Assembly (NCBI RefSeq): GCF_013003915.1
Contig: NZ_JABAIV010000001.1
Coordinates: 62,001-126,000 of the forward strand
Source: Telluria aromaticivorans
GTDB lineage: Bacteria > Pseudomonadota > Gammaproteobacteria > Burkholderiales > Burkholderiaceae_D
DNA length: 64,000 bases
Direction: 5' to 3'
The position numbers and the translations under genes are program-made. Below are positions 45,392 to 54,042 of the stretch, in pieces (position 1 is the first letter of the stretch; each line of letters opens with the position of its first letter). The notes beneath the pieces were generated by a model, which saw only the letters and a program-made list of their open reading frames with translations, did no database searches and was not told the origin of the DNA.

Positions 45392-47185
45392 TTACGACGT
45401 CATCCGATCCCACCCATGACGCACCGCCAACTTCATCGTTTCCCAAGTCGACTGTCCGCCCCTGCCATAGCGCATATCCCAGTCGCTACGCAGGTCGTTT
45501 TCGATCTCGTTCCACTGGCGGCCGCGGTATTTCTCGCTGCGTGCCATTTCTGAACCGTAGGAGTAGGCCGGCTTGTACTCGTCGTAGGTCGAGCCCTGGG
45601 TAGCGGTGCTGTAGGTCGCGTTCCAGTGGCTGCGGTAGGCGGTGTCGTCGTCATCGAGGTCCAGGCGGTCTGCAGTGGTGTCGTGACCGCCGGTAATGCT
45701 GTCCCAACCGTGGCGGACCGCCGACTTCATCTTGTCCCAGGCGCCGCCCACGCCTTCGCTGCCGCCCGCCGCACTGCCCGTGCCGGTGCCGACGGCGATG
45801 CGCGAATCCCAGCCCCTGCGCATGTCGCCCTCGATATCGTCCCACGGCTGGTTGCGGTACATCTGGCTCTTGCGCATTTCCGACCCGTAGTCGTAGGCCG
45901 GCTTGTAGCTGTCGTAGTCCTCGCCGGTGCTGCTCAGGTGAGTGTCGTAGTGGCTGCGGTACTGGGTATCGTCATCGTCGCTCGCGATGCGATCCCAGCC
46001 GCGGCGCACGGCCGCCTTCATCTTGTCCCAGGTCGCGCCGGCGCTGCCGCTGCTGCGGGTGTCCCAGCTGCTCCGCAGTTCGGGCTCGACCTCGTCCCAT
46101 TTGCGGCCGCTGTAGCGGGTGTCGCGCGCCATGTCGGAGCCGTACGAATAAGCGGGACGGTAGCTGTCGTAGTCGTCGCCGCTGCTGTAATTGGCGAGGA
46201 AGTGGTTGCGGTAGTACCCGTCGTCGTCGCCGAAGGTGCTGCCGATATCCAGGCTAGGGCTGGAGCCGCTGCCGACGCCTGGGTCCGGCGAATAGATGCG
46301 CGACTTGCCGCGCTGGATCTCGACCGAGCGCATCGCGTTCCCCAACCCGCTGTCCATGCGTGCATCGCGCTGCTGCGCGCCGGGCGCGCCGCCCTGGTAG
46401 GCCGAGCCCTCGAGCGACGAGCCGCGGATGGTGCCGCCCTGCTGGGCCGAGCTGTCGAACGAGGCATCGGTGCCCTGGGTGCCATCGAGCGAGGAGCCCT
46501 GCACCGAGTTTTCCTGCAGGGTCGAGCCCTGGAAGGAAGTCCCGCCGGTGGCGCTCAGGCCGCTCTTGCCCATCGGCTCCTGGTAGGTCTGGCCCATGGG
46601 CTCGGCCTGGTTGAGCGACTGCTGCGCGAACAGCTTGCGGTCGCCAGGGTTGTCGAGCTGCTGGCTCAGGACAGAATCCGATTGCGCCGATTGTGCCGCA
46701 GGCCGGGCCGACTGCATGCCGCCGGCGCCGCTCATGCGCATCGACTCCGGCGTGGCGCCCATGCCCATGGAGCCGGCGCTCATTGCACCCGCGCCCGTGG
46801 CCCCTTCGCCCGATGCCTGCTCGTCGATGTCGGTCGGTCCGTAGCGCTCGACGATGTCGGCGGCCCGTTCGACTTCCGTCAGCGAGCCGGCGCTCACCGT
46901 CAGCACATGGTGGCCGCGGGTCACCGCGCCTTCGTAGCGGCTGACGCGCTCGCCGTGGTCCGCGCCGAACAGGTCGTGGAAGAAGTGCTTGATGCTGGCG
47001 CCGATGCTTTCGCCGGGCTCCGAGGTGCGGGAATCGCCCTGGCCGGTCACGCTGTCGGTCATGCCGGTCGGGTCGGCGTTCGACAGGCGCACTTCCTCGC
47101 GTGTGAAGCTGGATGACAGCAGTTCATTCATTGCATTCTGGGCGTCGGTCCGGTTGTCGAACACGGCCACGAGAGTATGTTGCAT
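45392..47185 (-). CDS. GSP17M-like stress protein with three tandem tryptophan-rich repeats
   Basis: A 597-residue protein with GGAGG before ATG 47185. Residues 1-40 (MQHTLVAVFDNRTDAQNAMN, FTREEVRL) are the GSP17M/YflT-like domain. A long Gly/Ser/Gln-rich, probably disordered region spans about residues 120-320 (repeated GSSL, GTSFQG, QGSSLDG). Three repeats follow at about 322-405, 406-513 and 514-597. Each has Y-R-[NS]-H, YDSYxPAYxYGS[DE]MxR, a W-[DN]-[DE]-[IV]-E element, W-D-x-R, and ends W-[DE]-x-M-K-x-AVR-[HR]-GWD. I know no name for this repeat. The paralogue at 47437 has one copy. A desiccation or envelope-stress role is inferred from the GSP/YsnF association. Confidence 0.75.
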   Translation of the reverse strand: MQHTLVAVFDNRTDAQNAMNELLSSSFTREEVRLSNADPTGMTDSVTGQGDSRTSEPGESIGASIKHFFHDLFGADHGERVSRYEGAVTRGHHVLTVSAGSLTEVERAADIVERYGPTDIDEQASGEGATGAGAMSAGSMGMGATPESMRMSGAGGMQSARPAAQSAQSDSVLSQQLDNPGDRKLFAQQSLNQAEPMGQTYQEPMGKSGLSATGGTSFQGSTLQENSVQGSSLDGTQGTDASFDSSAQQGGTIRGSSLEGSAYQGGAPGAQQRDARMDSGLGNAMRSVEIQRGKSRIYSPDPGVGSGSSPSLDIGSTFGDDDGYYRNHFLANYSSGDDYDSYRPAYSYGSDMARDTRYSGRKWDEVEPELRSSWDTRSSGSAGATWDKMKAAVRRGWDRIASDDDDTQYRSHYDTHLSSTGEDYDSYKPAYDYGSEMRKSQMYRNQPWDDIEGDMRRGWDSRIAVGTGTGSAAGGSEGVGGAWDKMKSAVRHGWDSITGGHDTTADRLDLDDDDTAYRSHWNATYSTATQGSTYDEYKPAYSYGSEMARSEKYRGRQWNEIENDLRSDWDMRYGRGGQSTWETMKLAVRHGWDRMTS

Positions 47186-47364
47186 GATTCAGTCCTCCGT
47201 AAGGTCATTGTCATGGCGCCCGGATGGTGCCCGGGCACCCGCCACGGCTGGGCGAATGGGTCGAGATTACTCCAAACCCGCAGCGGCGCGCGCGCGACTG
47301 CCGCGCACGGATCAAGGGGGCGGACCGAGCCCCTTTTGCGGGTAGGGCGACTGGCGCATGCCCA

Positions 47365-47392
47365 CAAAAAACGGCGCCTTCGAGGGCGCCGT
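47365..47392 (-). terminator. Rho-independent terminator of the YsnF-type gene
   Basis: On the complementary strand ACGGCGCC, six bases, GGCGCCGT is followed by a run of six T, 45 bases after the stop codon at 47437. This is a standard terminator, so this gene and the next one (47185 leftward) are separate units. Confidence 0.8.
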
Positions 47393-47436
47393 TCCGTCTG
47401 CTTGAAGCGGCCGCGAGGGCCGCCAGGAGCCGGGTC

Positions 47437-48591
47437 TCAGTACGAGCCCTTGCTGCTGCTGTCGTCGGTCATGCGATCCCAGCCATGACGCACGGCGGCC
47501 TTAATTTTTTCCCAGGTCGAGCCGGTGCTGCCGGTATTGCGCGACTCCCAGTCGGTACGCAGGTCGCCCTCGACGTCGGCCCAGGCGCGGTCTTTATAGC
47601 GGGTGTCGCTGCGCATCTGCGAACCGTAGCCATAGGCCGGCGCATAGTCGTCGTAGGAACCACCGGTGCTGCCGTAGGTGGTCTGGAAGTGGGAGCGATA
47701 GTAGCTGTCGCTGTCCATGGCATTGGTGGCGCCCAGGCGCTCGACGTCCACTTCGGTGCGGCGCACGGTGTCGGTGATCTTTTCCTGGCGTTGGTTGACC
47801 TGCTTGCCGATCGTGACTTCCTCGACGATGCGCGCCGATTTCTCGACCACGGCTTCTTCGGCGCTTTCGCGCATCTCGATGGTCTGCTCCTTGAACGCGG
47901 TGGTATCCGCCGGGTTGATCGGCTGGTTCACCGCCCGGCGCTGGACGTCGACGTGTTCCTCACGCAGGCCGATGGTTTCGTTGACCGGCGTTTCGACGAC
48001 ACGCGAGAAGATGCGCACGCCGCCGCGCTGGACTTCACGCTTGCCGACTTTGAGCTGCTCTTCCACCACAGGGATCGATCGGGTCGCGCCAGACTGGGTG
48101 GCGGTGTCGCGCTGCAGCGACGAGCCGCTCAGCGAGCCCTGCTGCTGGGTAGAAGCCGACTGGGCCGACATCGACGATGCCGACATGCCGCTCTGGCTGC
48201 CCGACAGCATCGCGCCGGTAGCAGCGCCGCTGGCGCCCATGCCGCTCGAATGCTCGTCGATGTCGATCGGGCCGAAGCCTTCGATGATATCGGCTGCACG
48301 CTCGACTTCGTCAAGCGAATCGGCGGTGAGGGTCACGACGTTCTTGCCGCCGCTGACCGCGCCCTGGTAGCGGTTCGCATGGTCGTCGCTGTCGCCGAAC
48401 AGGTCGCTGAAGAAATTCTTGATGCCGCTGCCGATACCGCTGTCGGTGTCGGTGGTATTGGTGGCCGTGGTGGTGGTATCGGATCCGGACAGGCGTACAT
48501 CCTCGCGCGAAAAGCCCGAGGACAGCAGTTCGTTCATGGCATTCTGGGCATCGGTGCGGTTGTCGAAAACAGCTACAAGGGTATGTTGCAT
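47437..48591 (-). CDS. GSP17M-DUF2382 (YsnF/AvaK) stress protein
   Basis: A 384-residue protein. ATG 48591 is preferred over 48597, which is too close to GGAGG. The first 40 residues are nearly identical to the neighbouring protein at 47185 (MQHTLVAVFDNRTDAQNAMN, LLSSGFSREDVRL). Residues about 165-290 are a DUF2382/YsnF domain (SIPVVEEQLKVGKREVQRGG, VEKSARIVEEVTIGKQVNQR, TDTVRRTEVDVERL). The C-terminus is a single tryptophan-rich repeat (PAYGYGSQMRSDTRYKDRAW, ending AVRHGWDRM). Homologues are general stress proteins. It is a tandem paralogue of its neighbour with a different middle. Confidence 0.82.
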   Translation of the reverse strand: MQHTLVAVFDNRTDAQNAMNELLSSGFSREDVRLSGSDTTTTATNTTDTDSGIGSGIKNFFSDLFGDSDDHANRYQGAVSGGKNVVTLTADSLDEVERAADIIEGFGPIDIDEHSSGMGASGAATGAMLSGSQSGMSASSMSAQSASTQQQGSLSGSSLQRDTATQSGATRSIPVVEEQLKVGKREVQRGGVRIFSRVVETPVNETIGLREEHVDVQRRAVNQPINPADTTAFKEQTIEMRESAEEAVVEKSARIVEEVTIGKQVNQRQEKITDTVRRTEVDVERLGATNAMDSDSYYRSHFQTTYGSTGGSYDDYAPAYGYGSQMRSDTRYKDRAWADVEGDLRTDWESRNTGSTGSTWEKIKAAVRHGWDRMTDDSSSKGSY

Positions 48592-48616
48592 GGTCATTCC
48601 TCCGAAAGGGGTTGTG

Positions 48617-49042
48617 TCATGGCGCCGGTGCGTCCCCAGCCTCGTCGAAGCGCTCCACGTCCACGCGTTCCGCTTTCAGCGGGACGGTTTCCTGGTAGCG
48701 CTCTTCGTGCCGGGTCCGGGTAATATGCAGCTCTTCCTTGATGCGAAGCTTCCGTTCGACGACCAGCACTTCCTCGAGCACGGGAATGATCAGCGTATCG
48801 CCTTCGTATCGATTGGCAGGCGCCTCGGTTGCGGCCACGATCCGGTCGACCGGCACGTGCTTCACCTGCACCTCGTCGCGCGCCAGGCGCTCGTCGATGG
48901 TGACAGGCTGTTCCGATACGGTCTTGTGGATGCGGACGCCGCGGCCGGTCTCGACGACCCGGGTTCCAAAGGCGAGCTGCTCTTCAATCACGGGAATGCG
49001 CAGGCTATCCTGGTCGTTCTGCTCGGGGGTGATACTGGACAT
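48617..49042 (-). CDS. DUF2382 (YsnF/AvaK) domain protein
   Basis: A 141-residue protein starting at ATG 49042 (GAGGAGCC upstream). It is almost entirely DUF2382 with two half-repeats: LRIPVIEEQLAFGTRVVETG and LIIPVLEEVLVVERKLRIKE. It ends with the family pattern PLKAERVDVERF. It lies 25 bp upstream of the previous gene on the same strand and is probably co-transcribed. The family is associated with stress and is rich in charged beta-hairpins. Confidence 0.8.
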   Translation of the reverse strand: MSSITPEQNDQDSLRIPVIEEQLAFGTRVVETGRGVRIHKTVSEQPVTIDERLARDEVQVKHVPVDRIVAATEAPANRYEGDTLIIPVLEEVLVVERKLRIKEELHITRTRHEERYQETVPLKAERVDVERFDEAGDAPAP

Positions 49043-49189
49043 CGATCGGCTCCTCTGAATCACTGCATGAGAGCGAATGAGAGTACCCGAATCCACGCTG
49101 GGCCTGCACACCCTTGACTGCTGGAATGTTGAGCAAAAAACCGCCGCGGCAGGGCCGAAAACAGCCCTTGCGTTCGGCCGTGGGCGGCC

Positions 49190-49447
49190 TCAGTTGAAGG
49201 GGTTGTCGACGGTCTTGAGCTCGGGCGGCGGCAGCTGGTCGGGCAGCTCGCGCGCCTCGAGCGCGGCGACGATGGCGCCCACGATCTCGTGCAGGCGGCG
49301 GGCATCCTGCAAGCCCTGCTTATCGGCGGTCAGGTCGACGTCGCCCGACACCGTGATGCGGTCGATGCGGTTCTCCAGCATCAGGTTGCCGATCTCGAGG
49401 ACATCGGCTTCATTGGCATAGGGAGTAAAGTTTTTTTTGCGGGTCAT
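49190..49447 (-). CDS. Conserved small hypothetical protein
   Basis: An 85-residue cytoplasmic protein (MTRKKNFTPYANEADVLEIG, then LENRIDRITVSGDVDLTADK and a helical end with LHEIVGAIVAALEA). No membrane segment or catalytic motif is visible. It lies 14 bp downstream of the endonuclease gene on the same strand. Function unknown. Confidence 0.6.
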   Translation of the reverse strand: MTRKKNFTPYANEADVLEIGNLMLENRIDRITVSGDVDLTADKQGLQDARRLHEIVGAIVAALEARELPDQLPPPELKTVDNPFN

Positions 49448-49461
49448 CTCGGCTCCATGGG

Positions 49462-50238
49462 TCAGTGTCGGTTCTTGCGCTGGCGGATTTTCGGCAGCGC
49501 AAGCATACGCTCCTTCTGCCGCTGCGTCAGCGAGGGCAGCAGCTCGATGCCGACGATGCGCTCCAGCTCGGCCACTGGAATCACCTGGATCGGCGCGTCG
49601 CCCCGGTTCTCGACGAACCAGGCAGCCGCCGCTTTCTGACGCGGGCTGTACACCACCTTGTAGAGGTGGCTCGGCACCAGCACGTTGCCGACCTTGCGCA
49701 AATTCGCCCCCAGGAAAGCGGGGCCGGTGATCACGTAGAGCGCGCCCTCCTTCTTTGCCATCTTGCGCACCGCGCCTTCGATCGGCGCCCAGATGTGGCG
49801 GTTATGATCGCGGTCTTGCGGCACCATGTTCGCGAGCGAAAAGCTCTCGCGCTGGGCGCGGCGGTCGGGCATGTCGCCGTTCGGCGCCAGGTGGCCGCGG
49901 TCCAGCCCGCTGCGCGCATAGTCGGACAGCTCGGCGCGCTGGGCGCGCGGAAGGCGCGGCTCGGCATGGAAGGCATTGTCGCGCTCGAGCCCCTGGGCGG
50001 CTTCGAGGTTATCGGCCTGCAGGTATTCCGCGGACCAGAGCGCGGTGCGCGTGACGCCGGAATGCATGACGCCGAACACGTCGTAGCACAGCTCGCGTGT
50101 CGCAACCGCCAGCTTCTGGTTGCGGATCTCGGGCACGCGGCCGTCGAGGTAATGGGAGGGGCAGCCGGCGCCATGGGCGGCGGCGGAGAGCAGCAAGGCC
50201 GCGGCGAGGCCAACGCGGGCCAGGAAAGAACGAAGCAT
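49462..50238 (-). CDS. Exported DNA/RNA non-specific endonuclease
   Basis: A 258-residue NUC1-type nuclease starting at ATG 50238. Residues 1-24 are a signal peptide (VGLAAALLLSAAAHGAG). The catalytic motif LDRGHLAPNGDMP near residue 120 carries the DRGH signature, and a metal-binding Asn follows in NMVPQDRDHNRHIW. Homologues degrade nucleic acids in the periplasm or outside the cell. The C-terminal tail is basic (KIRQRKNRH). Confidence 0.9.
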   Translation of the reverse strand: MLRSFLARVGLAAALLLSAAAHGAGCPSHYLDGRVPEIRNQKLAVATRELCYDVFGVMHSGVTRTALWSAEYLQADNLEAAQGLERDNAFHAEPRLPRAQRAELSDYARSGLDRGHLAPNGDMPDRRAQRESFSLANMVPQDRDHNRHIWAPIEGAVRKMAKKEGALYVITGPAFLGANLRKVGNVLVPSHLYKVVYSPRQKAAAAWFVENRGDAPIQVIPVAELERIVGIELLPSLTQRQKERMLALPKIRQRKNRH

Positions 50239-50416
50239 GATGTGCGAAAGACAGGGAAACAAGCCGCATTGTATCCGAGTGCCTTTGAGGGGCGTCAAAC
50301 AGCTGGTTGCGGTTAATCCACCGACGCGCGCACAATTGAATGCCTTTCCGCTAAGAATGGTCTAGAATCCTGACTCCTTCGCTAAAGATTCCTTTGGGAA
50401 ATTACATTGCACCCGA

Positions 50417-50821
50417 ATGGACCGCCCACCAATCCCTGAGGACCTGCGCCGTTTCGTTCTGACGAGCGTGCCCTCCGTGCCCTTCCTGGAAGCGCTGCTC
50501 TTATTGCGCGCCAGCCCCGACCAGCGGTGGACCGGGGAGACGCTGGCTGGGCGCCTATACATCAGCGAACGCACGGCCCAGGCCTTGCTCGACGACCTGT
50601 GCCGGGCCGCGATGGCCCAGCCGTGCGGATCCCGGGATGCGCACAAGCGGATGCATACTTACTGCTATGCGCCGGCCTCGGAGGCGCTGCGCGAACGTAT
50701 CGACGTGCTCGCCGACCTGTATGCCCGGCACCTGGTCGACATTACCCACCTGATCCACTCCACCCTCGACCGCAAGGCGCAGCAATTTGCCGACGCGTTC
50801 CGCTTGCGCAAGGAACCTTAA
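50417..50821 (+). CDS. Winged-helix domain protein
   Basis: A 134-residue protein with a helix-turn-helix region (EALLLLRASPDQRWTGETLA; LYISERTAQALLDDLCRAAM) and a C-terminal helical part with several His residues (YARHLVDITHLIHSTLD). It looks like a small transcriptional regulator, but no family is certain. Its stop shares a base with the start of the first DUF5985 gene (TAATG), so the three genes form one operon. Confidence 0.65.
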   Translation: MDRPPIPEDLRRFVLTSVPSVPFLEALLLLRASPDQRWTGETLAGRLYISERTAQALLDDLCRAAMAQPCGSRDAHKRMHTYCYAPASEALRERIDVLADLYARHLVDITHLIHSTLDRKAQQFADAFRLRKEP

Positions 50822-51078
50822 TGGGCGCACTCATCTATACCCTGTGTATGCTGACCTCGCTGGCCTGTACCTGGCTGCTGTTTGCCAGTTACCGCCGCAC
50901 CCGCTACCGCCTCCTGTTCTGGAGCGGCCTGTGTTTCGCGGTCATGACCTTCAATAACCTGTTCCTGGTATTCGACAAGATTATCTTCCCGAATGTCGAT
51001 TTCATGCCGCTGCGCCTGGGCAGCGCCCTGGTGGCCTGCCTGCTGCTGTTGTACGGCCTGATCTACGAAAAGGAGTGA
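50821..51078 (+). CDS. DUF5985 small membrane protein, first
   Basis: An 85-residue protein with three hydrophobic segments (IYTLCMLTSLACTWLLFASY; LLFWSGLCFAVMTFNNLFLV; LGSALVACLLLLYGLIY). The pattern YRRTRYRLLFWSGLCF is typical of DUF5985. It is coupled to the upstream winged-helix gene and followed four bases later by a second DUF5985 gene. Function unknown. Confidence 0.75.
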   Translation: MGALIYTLCMLTSLACTWLLFASYRRTRYRLLFWSGLCFAVMTFNNLFLVFDKIIFPNVDFMPLRLGSALVACLLLLYGLIYEKE

Positions 51079-51082
51079 GCCG

Positions 51083-51364
51083 ATGAGCCAGATGATGTAC
51101 GGCGCGATCTCGATGGCATCGCTGACCATCGCCCTGTTCTTCCTGCGCTTCTGGCGCAGCTCGGGCGACCGTTTCTTCATGTATTTCGCCCTGTCCTTCT
51201 TCATCGAGGGCCTGCACCGGATCTATTCGGCGGTGCTGAACGAGACCGGCGAGGATTCGCCGCTGCACTACCTGATCCGCCTGCTTGCTTACGGCCTGAT
51301 CCTGTGGGCGATCCTGGAAAAGAACCTGCCGCAGAAGGACCGGCGCAAGGATGACGGGAGCTAG
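51083..51364 (+). CDS. DUF5985 small membrane protein, second
   Basis: A 93-residue protein with the same three-helix layout as its neighbour (SMASLTIALFFLRFWRSSGD; FFMYFALSFFIEGLHRI; LIRLLAYGLILWAILEKN). AAAAGGAG precedes the start. The two are diverged tandem paralogues that probably act as a pair in the inner membrane. Function unknown. Confidence 0.75.
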   Translation: MSQMMYGAISMASLTIALFFLRFWRSSGDRFFMYFALSFFIEGLHRIYSAVLNETGEDSPLHYLIRLLAYGLILWAILEKNLPQKDRRKDDGS

Positions 51365-51429
51365 CGTGCGCCCGGCGGCCGGGTGCGGCGCGATAATGGG
51401 TCATGAAAAACCGTCAACAGGAGGACAGC

Positions 51430-51702
51430 ATGGCCACACCGAACCAGCCGCAAGACAAACAGGACCCGGCAGTTACCAACCCCGTCGCAGGCGGCGGTCA
51501 GGAGATGCGCTCCGATAACCTGCTCCCGGGCGAAGAAGGCGCCGAAGACGGCCGCTTCGACGTCGCCGAAGAAGTCAGCCTCGACCAGCATTCCGACGAA
51601 GCGCGCCGGGTTGGCCAGGCGCCGGCAAACGGCATCGCCGATTCGCTTCCCGACGCCCTCAAGACGCCCGTCCCTTCGCAGCAAGTTCCCGACAAGTCCT
51701 GA
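51430..51702 (+). CDS. Acidic hydrophilic hypothetical protein
   Basis: A 90-residue protein starting at ATG 51430 (CAGGAGGAC upstream). It is rich in Asp, Glu, Gln and Pro with few hydrophobic residues (MATPNQPQDKQDPAVTNPVA), so it is likely disordered. No family is recognised. In composition it resembles the protein at 25442. Confidence 0.55.
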   Translation: MATPNQPQDKQDPAVTNPVAGGGQEMRSDNLLPGEEGAEDGRFDVAEEVSLDQHSDEARRVGQAPANGIADSLPDALKTPVPSQQVPDKS

Positions 51703-51753
51703 ACCCGCCGGCGCCGTCGATCCGGCGCCGCCCCTCATCCCGCTACCTAGGGC

Positions 51754-52587
51754 TCACGACATCGTCACGCCCATCTTCAGTCCTTCGATGGTGTGGGCCT
51801 GCTGGATCGGCTCGAGCCGCTCCACCACCCTGCAGCTCAGGTGTTCGCGCACCACGGGCGGCAGGCTGTCGTGGAAGGCACGCGATATCTGCAGGTCGTG
51901 GCGGATGGCGTTGGTCGCATCCGGCGCATCGGCTCCCACCACCAGCACCGGGCGCGAGCGGTTCGACTGGTTGGCGGTGCCGCGGTGGATGGTCAGTGCC
52001 GAGCGGGCCGAAATATCGCCCATCTTCGGCATCTTGCGCTCTGCCAGCGCATCGTAGCGCGGCCACAGCGACGGGTCCGGGAACATCGGGTCGCCGCCGA
52101 ACAGGTCCCACTGGGTGCCCGGTGCGATCTCGAACGGACCCATGTCCTCGGTGACGTCGACGGTGGTGATGTTGAAGGCGAGCGAACTCAGGCGCCGGCC
52201 GCGCGCGGTCTCGGGCGGCGAAGCGAAGTCGCGGTGCCAGGGCTGGTGCATGGCGCCCGGCCCTGGCACGTCGAAGCCGACTTCGACCAGCCGGTAGTCC
52301 GGCCCCAGCACCGCGCTGCACACCGCCACCACCCATGGATGGCTGGCGATGGCGACGAAACCGCGCAGGCGTTCCGGATGCACTTCGACGTAGAAGCGGT
52401 TCGGGCCGCGGTTGAGCGCCCCGCCAGGCCGCGCCTGGGCTTCGCGGAACAGCAGGTCGATATCCGCCCCGAGCTCTTCGATCAGGCTCCGCTCGAAGGC
52501 GCCGCGACAGGCAATGATGCCGTCGCCGTAGATGCCGCGCATGATGTCGGCTAGGTCGTAGCCGGTGGCGGGCAGTAAGCTAGTCAT
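51754..52587 (-). CDS. Phytanoyl-CoA dioxygenase (PhyH) family protein
   Basis: A 277-residue Fe(II)/2-oxoglutarate oxygenase. The facial triad is the WHRD motif near residue 118 plus a distal His in LTIHRGTANQSNRSRPVLVV, where Arg residues would bind 2-oxoglutarate. The N-terminal YGDGIIACRGAFERSLIEEL is family-like. PhyH enzymes hydroxylate lipids, amino acids or secondary metabolites; the substrate is unknown. It stands alone on this strand. Confidence 0.85.
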   Translation of the reverse strand: MTSLLPATGYDLADIMRGIYGDGIIACRGAFERSLIEELGADIDLLFREAQARPGGALNRGPNRFYVEVHPERLRGFVAIASHPWVVAVCSAVLGPDYRLVEVGFDVPGPGAMHQPWHRDFASPPETARGRRLSSLAFNITTVDVTEDMGPFEIAPGTQWDLFGGDPMFPDPSLWPRYDALAERKMPKMGDISARSALTIHRGTANQSNRSRPVLVVGADAPDATNAIRHDLQISRAFHDSLPPVVREHLSCRVVERLEPIQQAHTIEGLKMGVTMS

Positions 52588-52713
52588 TGTTCTTCCTCCA
52601 GTACAGGGTTGCGGTGCGCGCGCCGCAGGATGTCGTCCACAGCACGATTACAGCGGGCCATACTAGCGGCATTCGCCGGCCGGTGGCGCGAGGCCGCGAG
52701 AACCTGTCCGGCC

Positions 52714-53139
52714 CTACCAGGCGATCCCCATCAGTACCTCTCCCATGCGCGGCCAGCACAGGCCGCGCACCTCGTCTCGCGACGCCCAGCGGTAGCCGTC
52801 CATCTCCGGCGTCGGCACGCCCGTCACGTGGTGCGGGAAGGTGGTGCTGCAATGCAGGTGCGCCAGGCTTTCGAGCCCGGGGCCGGATTCCACCATGAAC
52901 AGGTGCAGCCGCTTGTCGCGCCGGTAGGAGAAGGGACCGAGGTCGCGGAAGTGCGACGGCGCGAAAGCCAGCCCGGCCTCCTCGCGTAGCTCGCGCATCG
53001 CCGCCTCCAGCTCGGTTTCGCCCGGGTCGAGCATGCCTTTCGGGATGTCCCATTTGTGCGTGTGCGTCACGTGGCACAGCAGCAGCTCGCGGCGCGGGTT
53101 GATGACCAGGGTGCCACAGGACAGGGTGTGCTTCGCCAT
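52714..53139 (-). CDS. NUDIX hydrolase
   Basis: A 141-residue protein starting at ATG 53139 (MAKHTLSCGTLVINPRRELL). The Nudix box is complete: G-x5-E-x7-REL-REE-AGL in GMLDPGETELEAAMRELREE. HVTHTHKWDIPKG before it suggests a diadenosine-polyphosphate or (d)NTP hydrolase. It is 126 bp upstream of the PhyH gene on the same strand, with no evidence of coupling. Confidence 0.9.
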   Translation of the reverse strand: MAKHTLSCGTLVINPRRELLLCHVTHTHKWDIPKGMLDPGETELEAAMRELREEAGLAFAPSHFRDLGPFSYRRDKRLHLFMVESGPGLESLAHLHCSTTFPHHVTGVPTPEMDGYRWASRDEVRGLCWPRMGEVLMGIAW

Positions 53140-53339
53140 GCAAGGGTGCCCTCGGAGGGCGCTGGTTGAGGCCGCGGGTGCCGGTGCGTGCCGATGGGCC
53201 AATGTATCGGCGCATGTGCCTGACTGTCAACTGTGCGCGGCGTGCGCGCCCCGGACCGCACACTGTCCGATGTCGTCGTGCCGGAACGGGAGCAAGGGAT
53301 GGAGTTTTTTACTGAACAATAACGAGCCGGAAAGCTGGG

Positions 53340-53908
53340 ATGCTGGCGCCGGGCGTCTGTTTCGGCGCGACGGCCGCCATGTATTTCGTCCGGACCCTGG
53401 CCCTGCGCCGCCTGGGCGACCTGTCGCGCCGCACCGTAAGGCGAGTTGACGACCTGGTGGTCAGGATGCTGCACAAGACCTACCTGGTTTGCCTGCTGGC
53501 GATCGGCGTCTACCTGGGCAGCATCTTCGTGGCGATGCCGGAGCACTGGCGCCTCGTGGTGTCGCGGGTGGTCGCCTAAGGGACCAACGAAGCACGGGTG
53601 ACGGCGATTCCCGGCATCGTGCGCGAGATCATCGCGGCGCGCAGCGACGTCGGCTTCGGGCGCGCGCATTTCTTCCGCTACGGCGACTGGTCGCTCGATT
53701 TCGAAGTCATCTACCACTTCAAGAGCCCGGACTACATCCTGCACATGGATGCCAGCAGGACATCCTGCTGCAGGTCTATCGCGCCTTCCAGCGCGAGGAA
53801 ATCCAGTTTGCGCATCCGTTCTCGGTGGTGCGCGTCGCCGGAGCCGGCGATCCGGCCGGCGGCTGGCCGCCGCTGCCGGCCGGAAGCGGCAGCACGCTGA
53901 GGCATTGA
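53340..53908 (+). pseudogene. Broken MscS-type mechanosensitive channel gene
   Basis: An N-terminal frame (MLAPGVCFGATAAMYFVRTL, KTYLVCLLAIGVYLGS) with two hydrophobic helices ends at TAA 53577-53579. Immediately after, the C-terminal domain of an MscS protein is readable (IPGIVREIIAARSDVGFGRA, WSLDFEVIYHFKSPDYILHM). A frameshift near 53755 then leads to QDILLQVYRAFQREEIQFAH and a stop at 53908. The pore helix and beta-domain between the two parts are missing. The layout parallels the intact MscS gene at 62887. Confidence 0.7.
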
Positions 53909-53940
53909 GCGGCCAAAAGACGAACAGCAGATGCAGGCGC

Positions 53941-53981
53941 AAAAAACACGGCGGCGCATCTTCGGAAGATGCGCCGCCGTG
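53941..53981 (-). terminator. Rho-independent terminator of the glycosyltransferase gene
   Basis: On the complementary strand CACGGCGGCGCATCTTC pairs with GAAGATGCGCCGCCGTG and is followed by six T. It lies 62 bases after the glycosyltransferase stop. The perfect 17-bp stem and T-run make this a strong call. Confidence 0.88.
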
Positions 53982-54042
53982 CAGTCGCCAGTCAGCGGGC
54001 ACCCTGCCCCGCTGGCCGCTTACCTGGTGTGTCCGCCGAGCG

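Noticed and set aside
45626..48723. Two frames of about 500 codons antisense to the stress-protein genes
   Set aside because: Mirror images of the biased sense frames; Ala/Val/Gly/Arg-rich with no motif.
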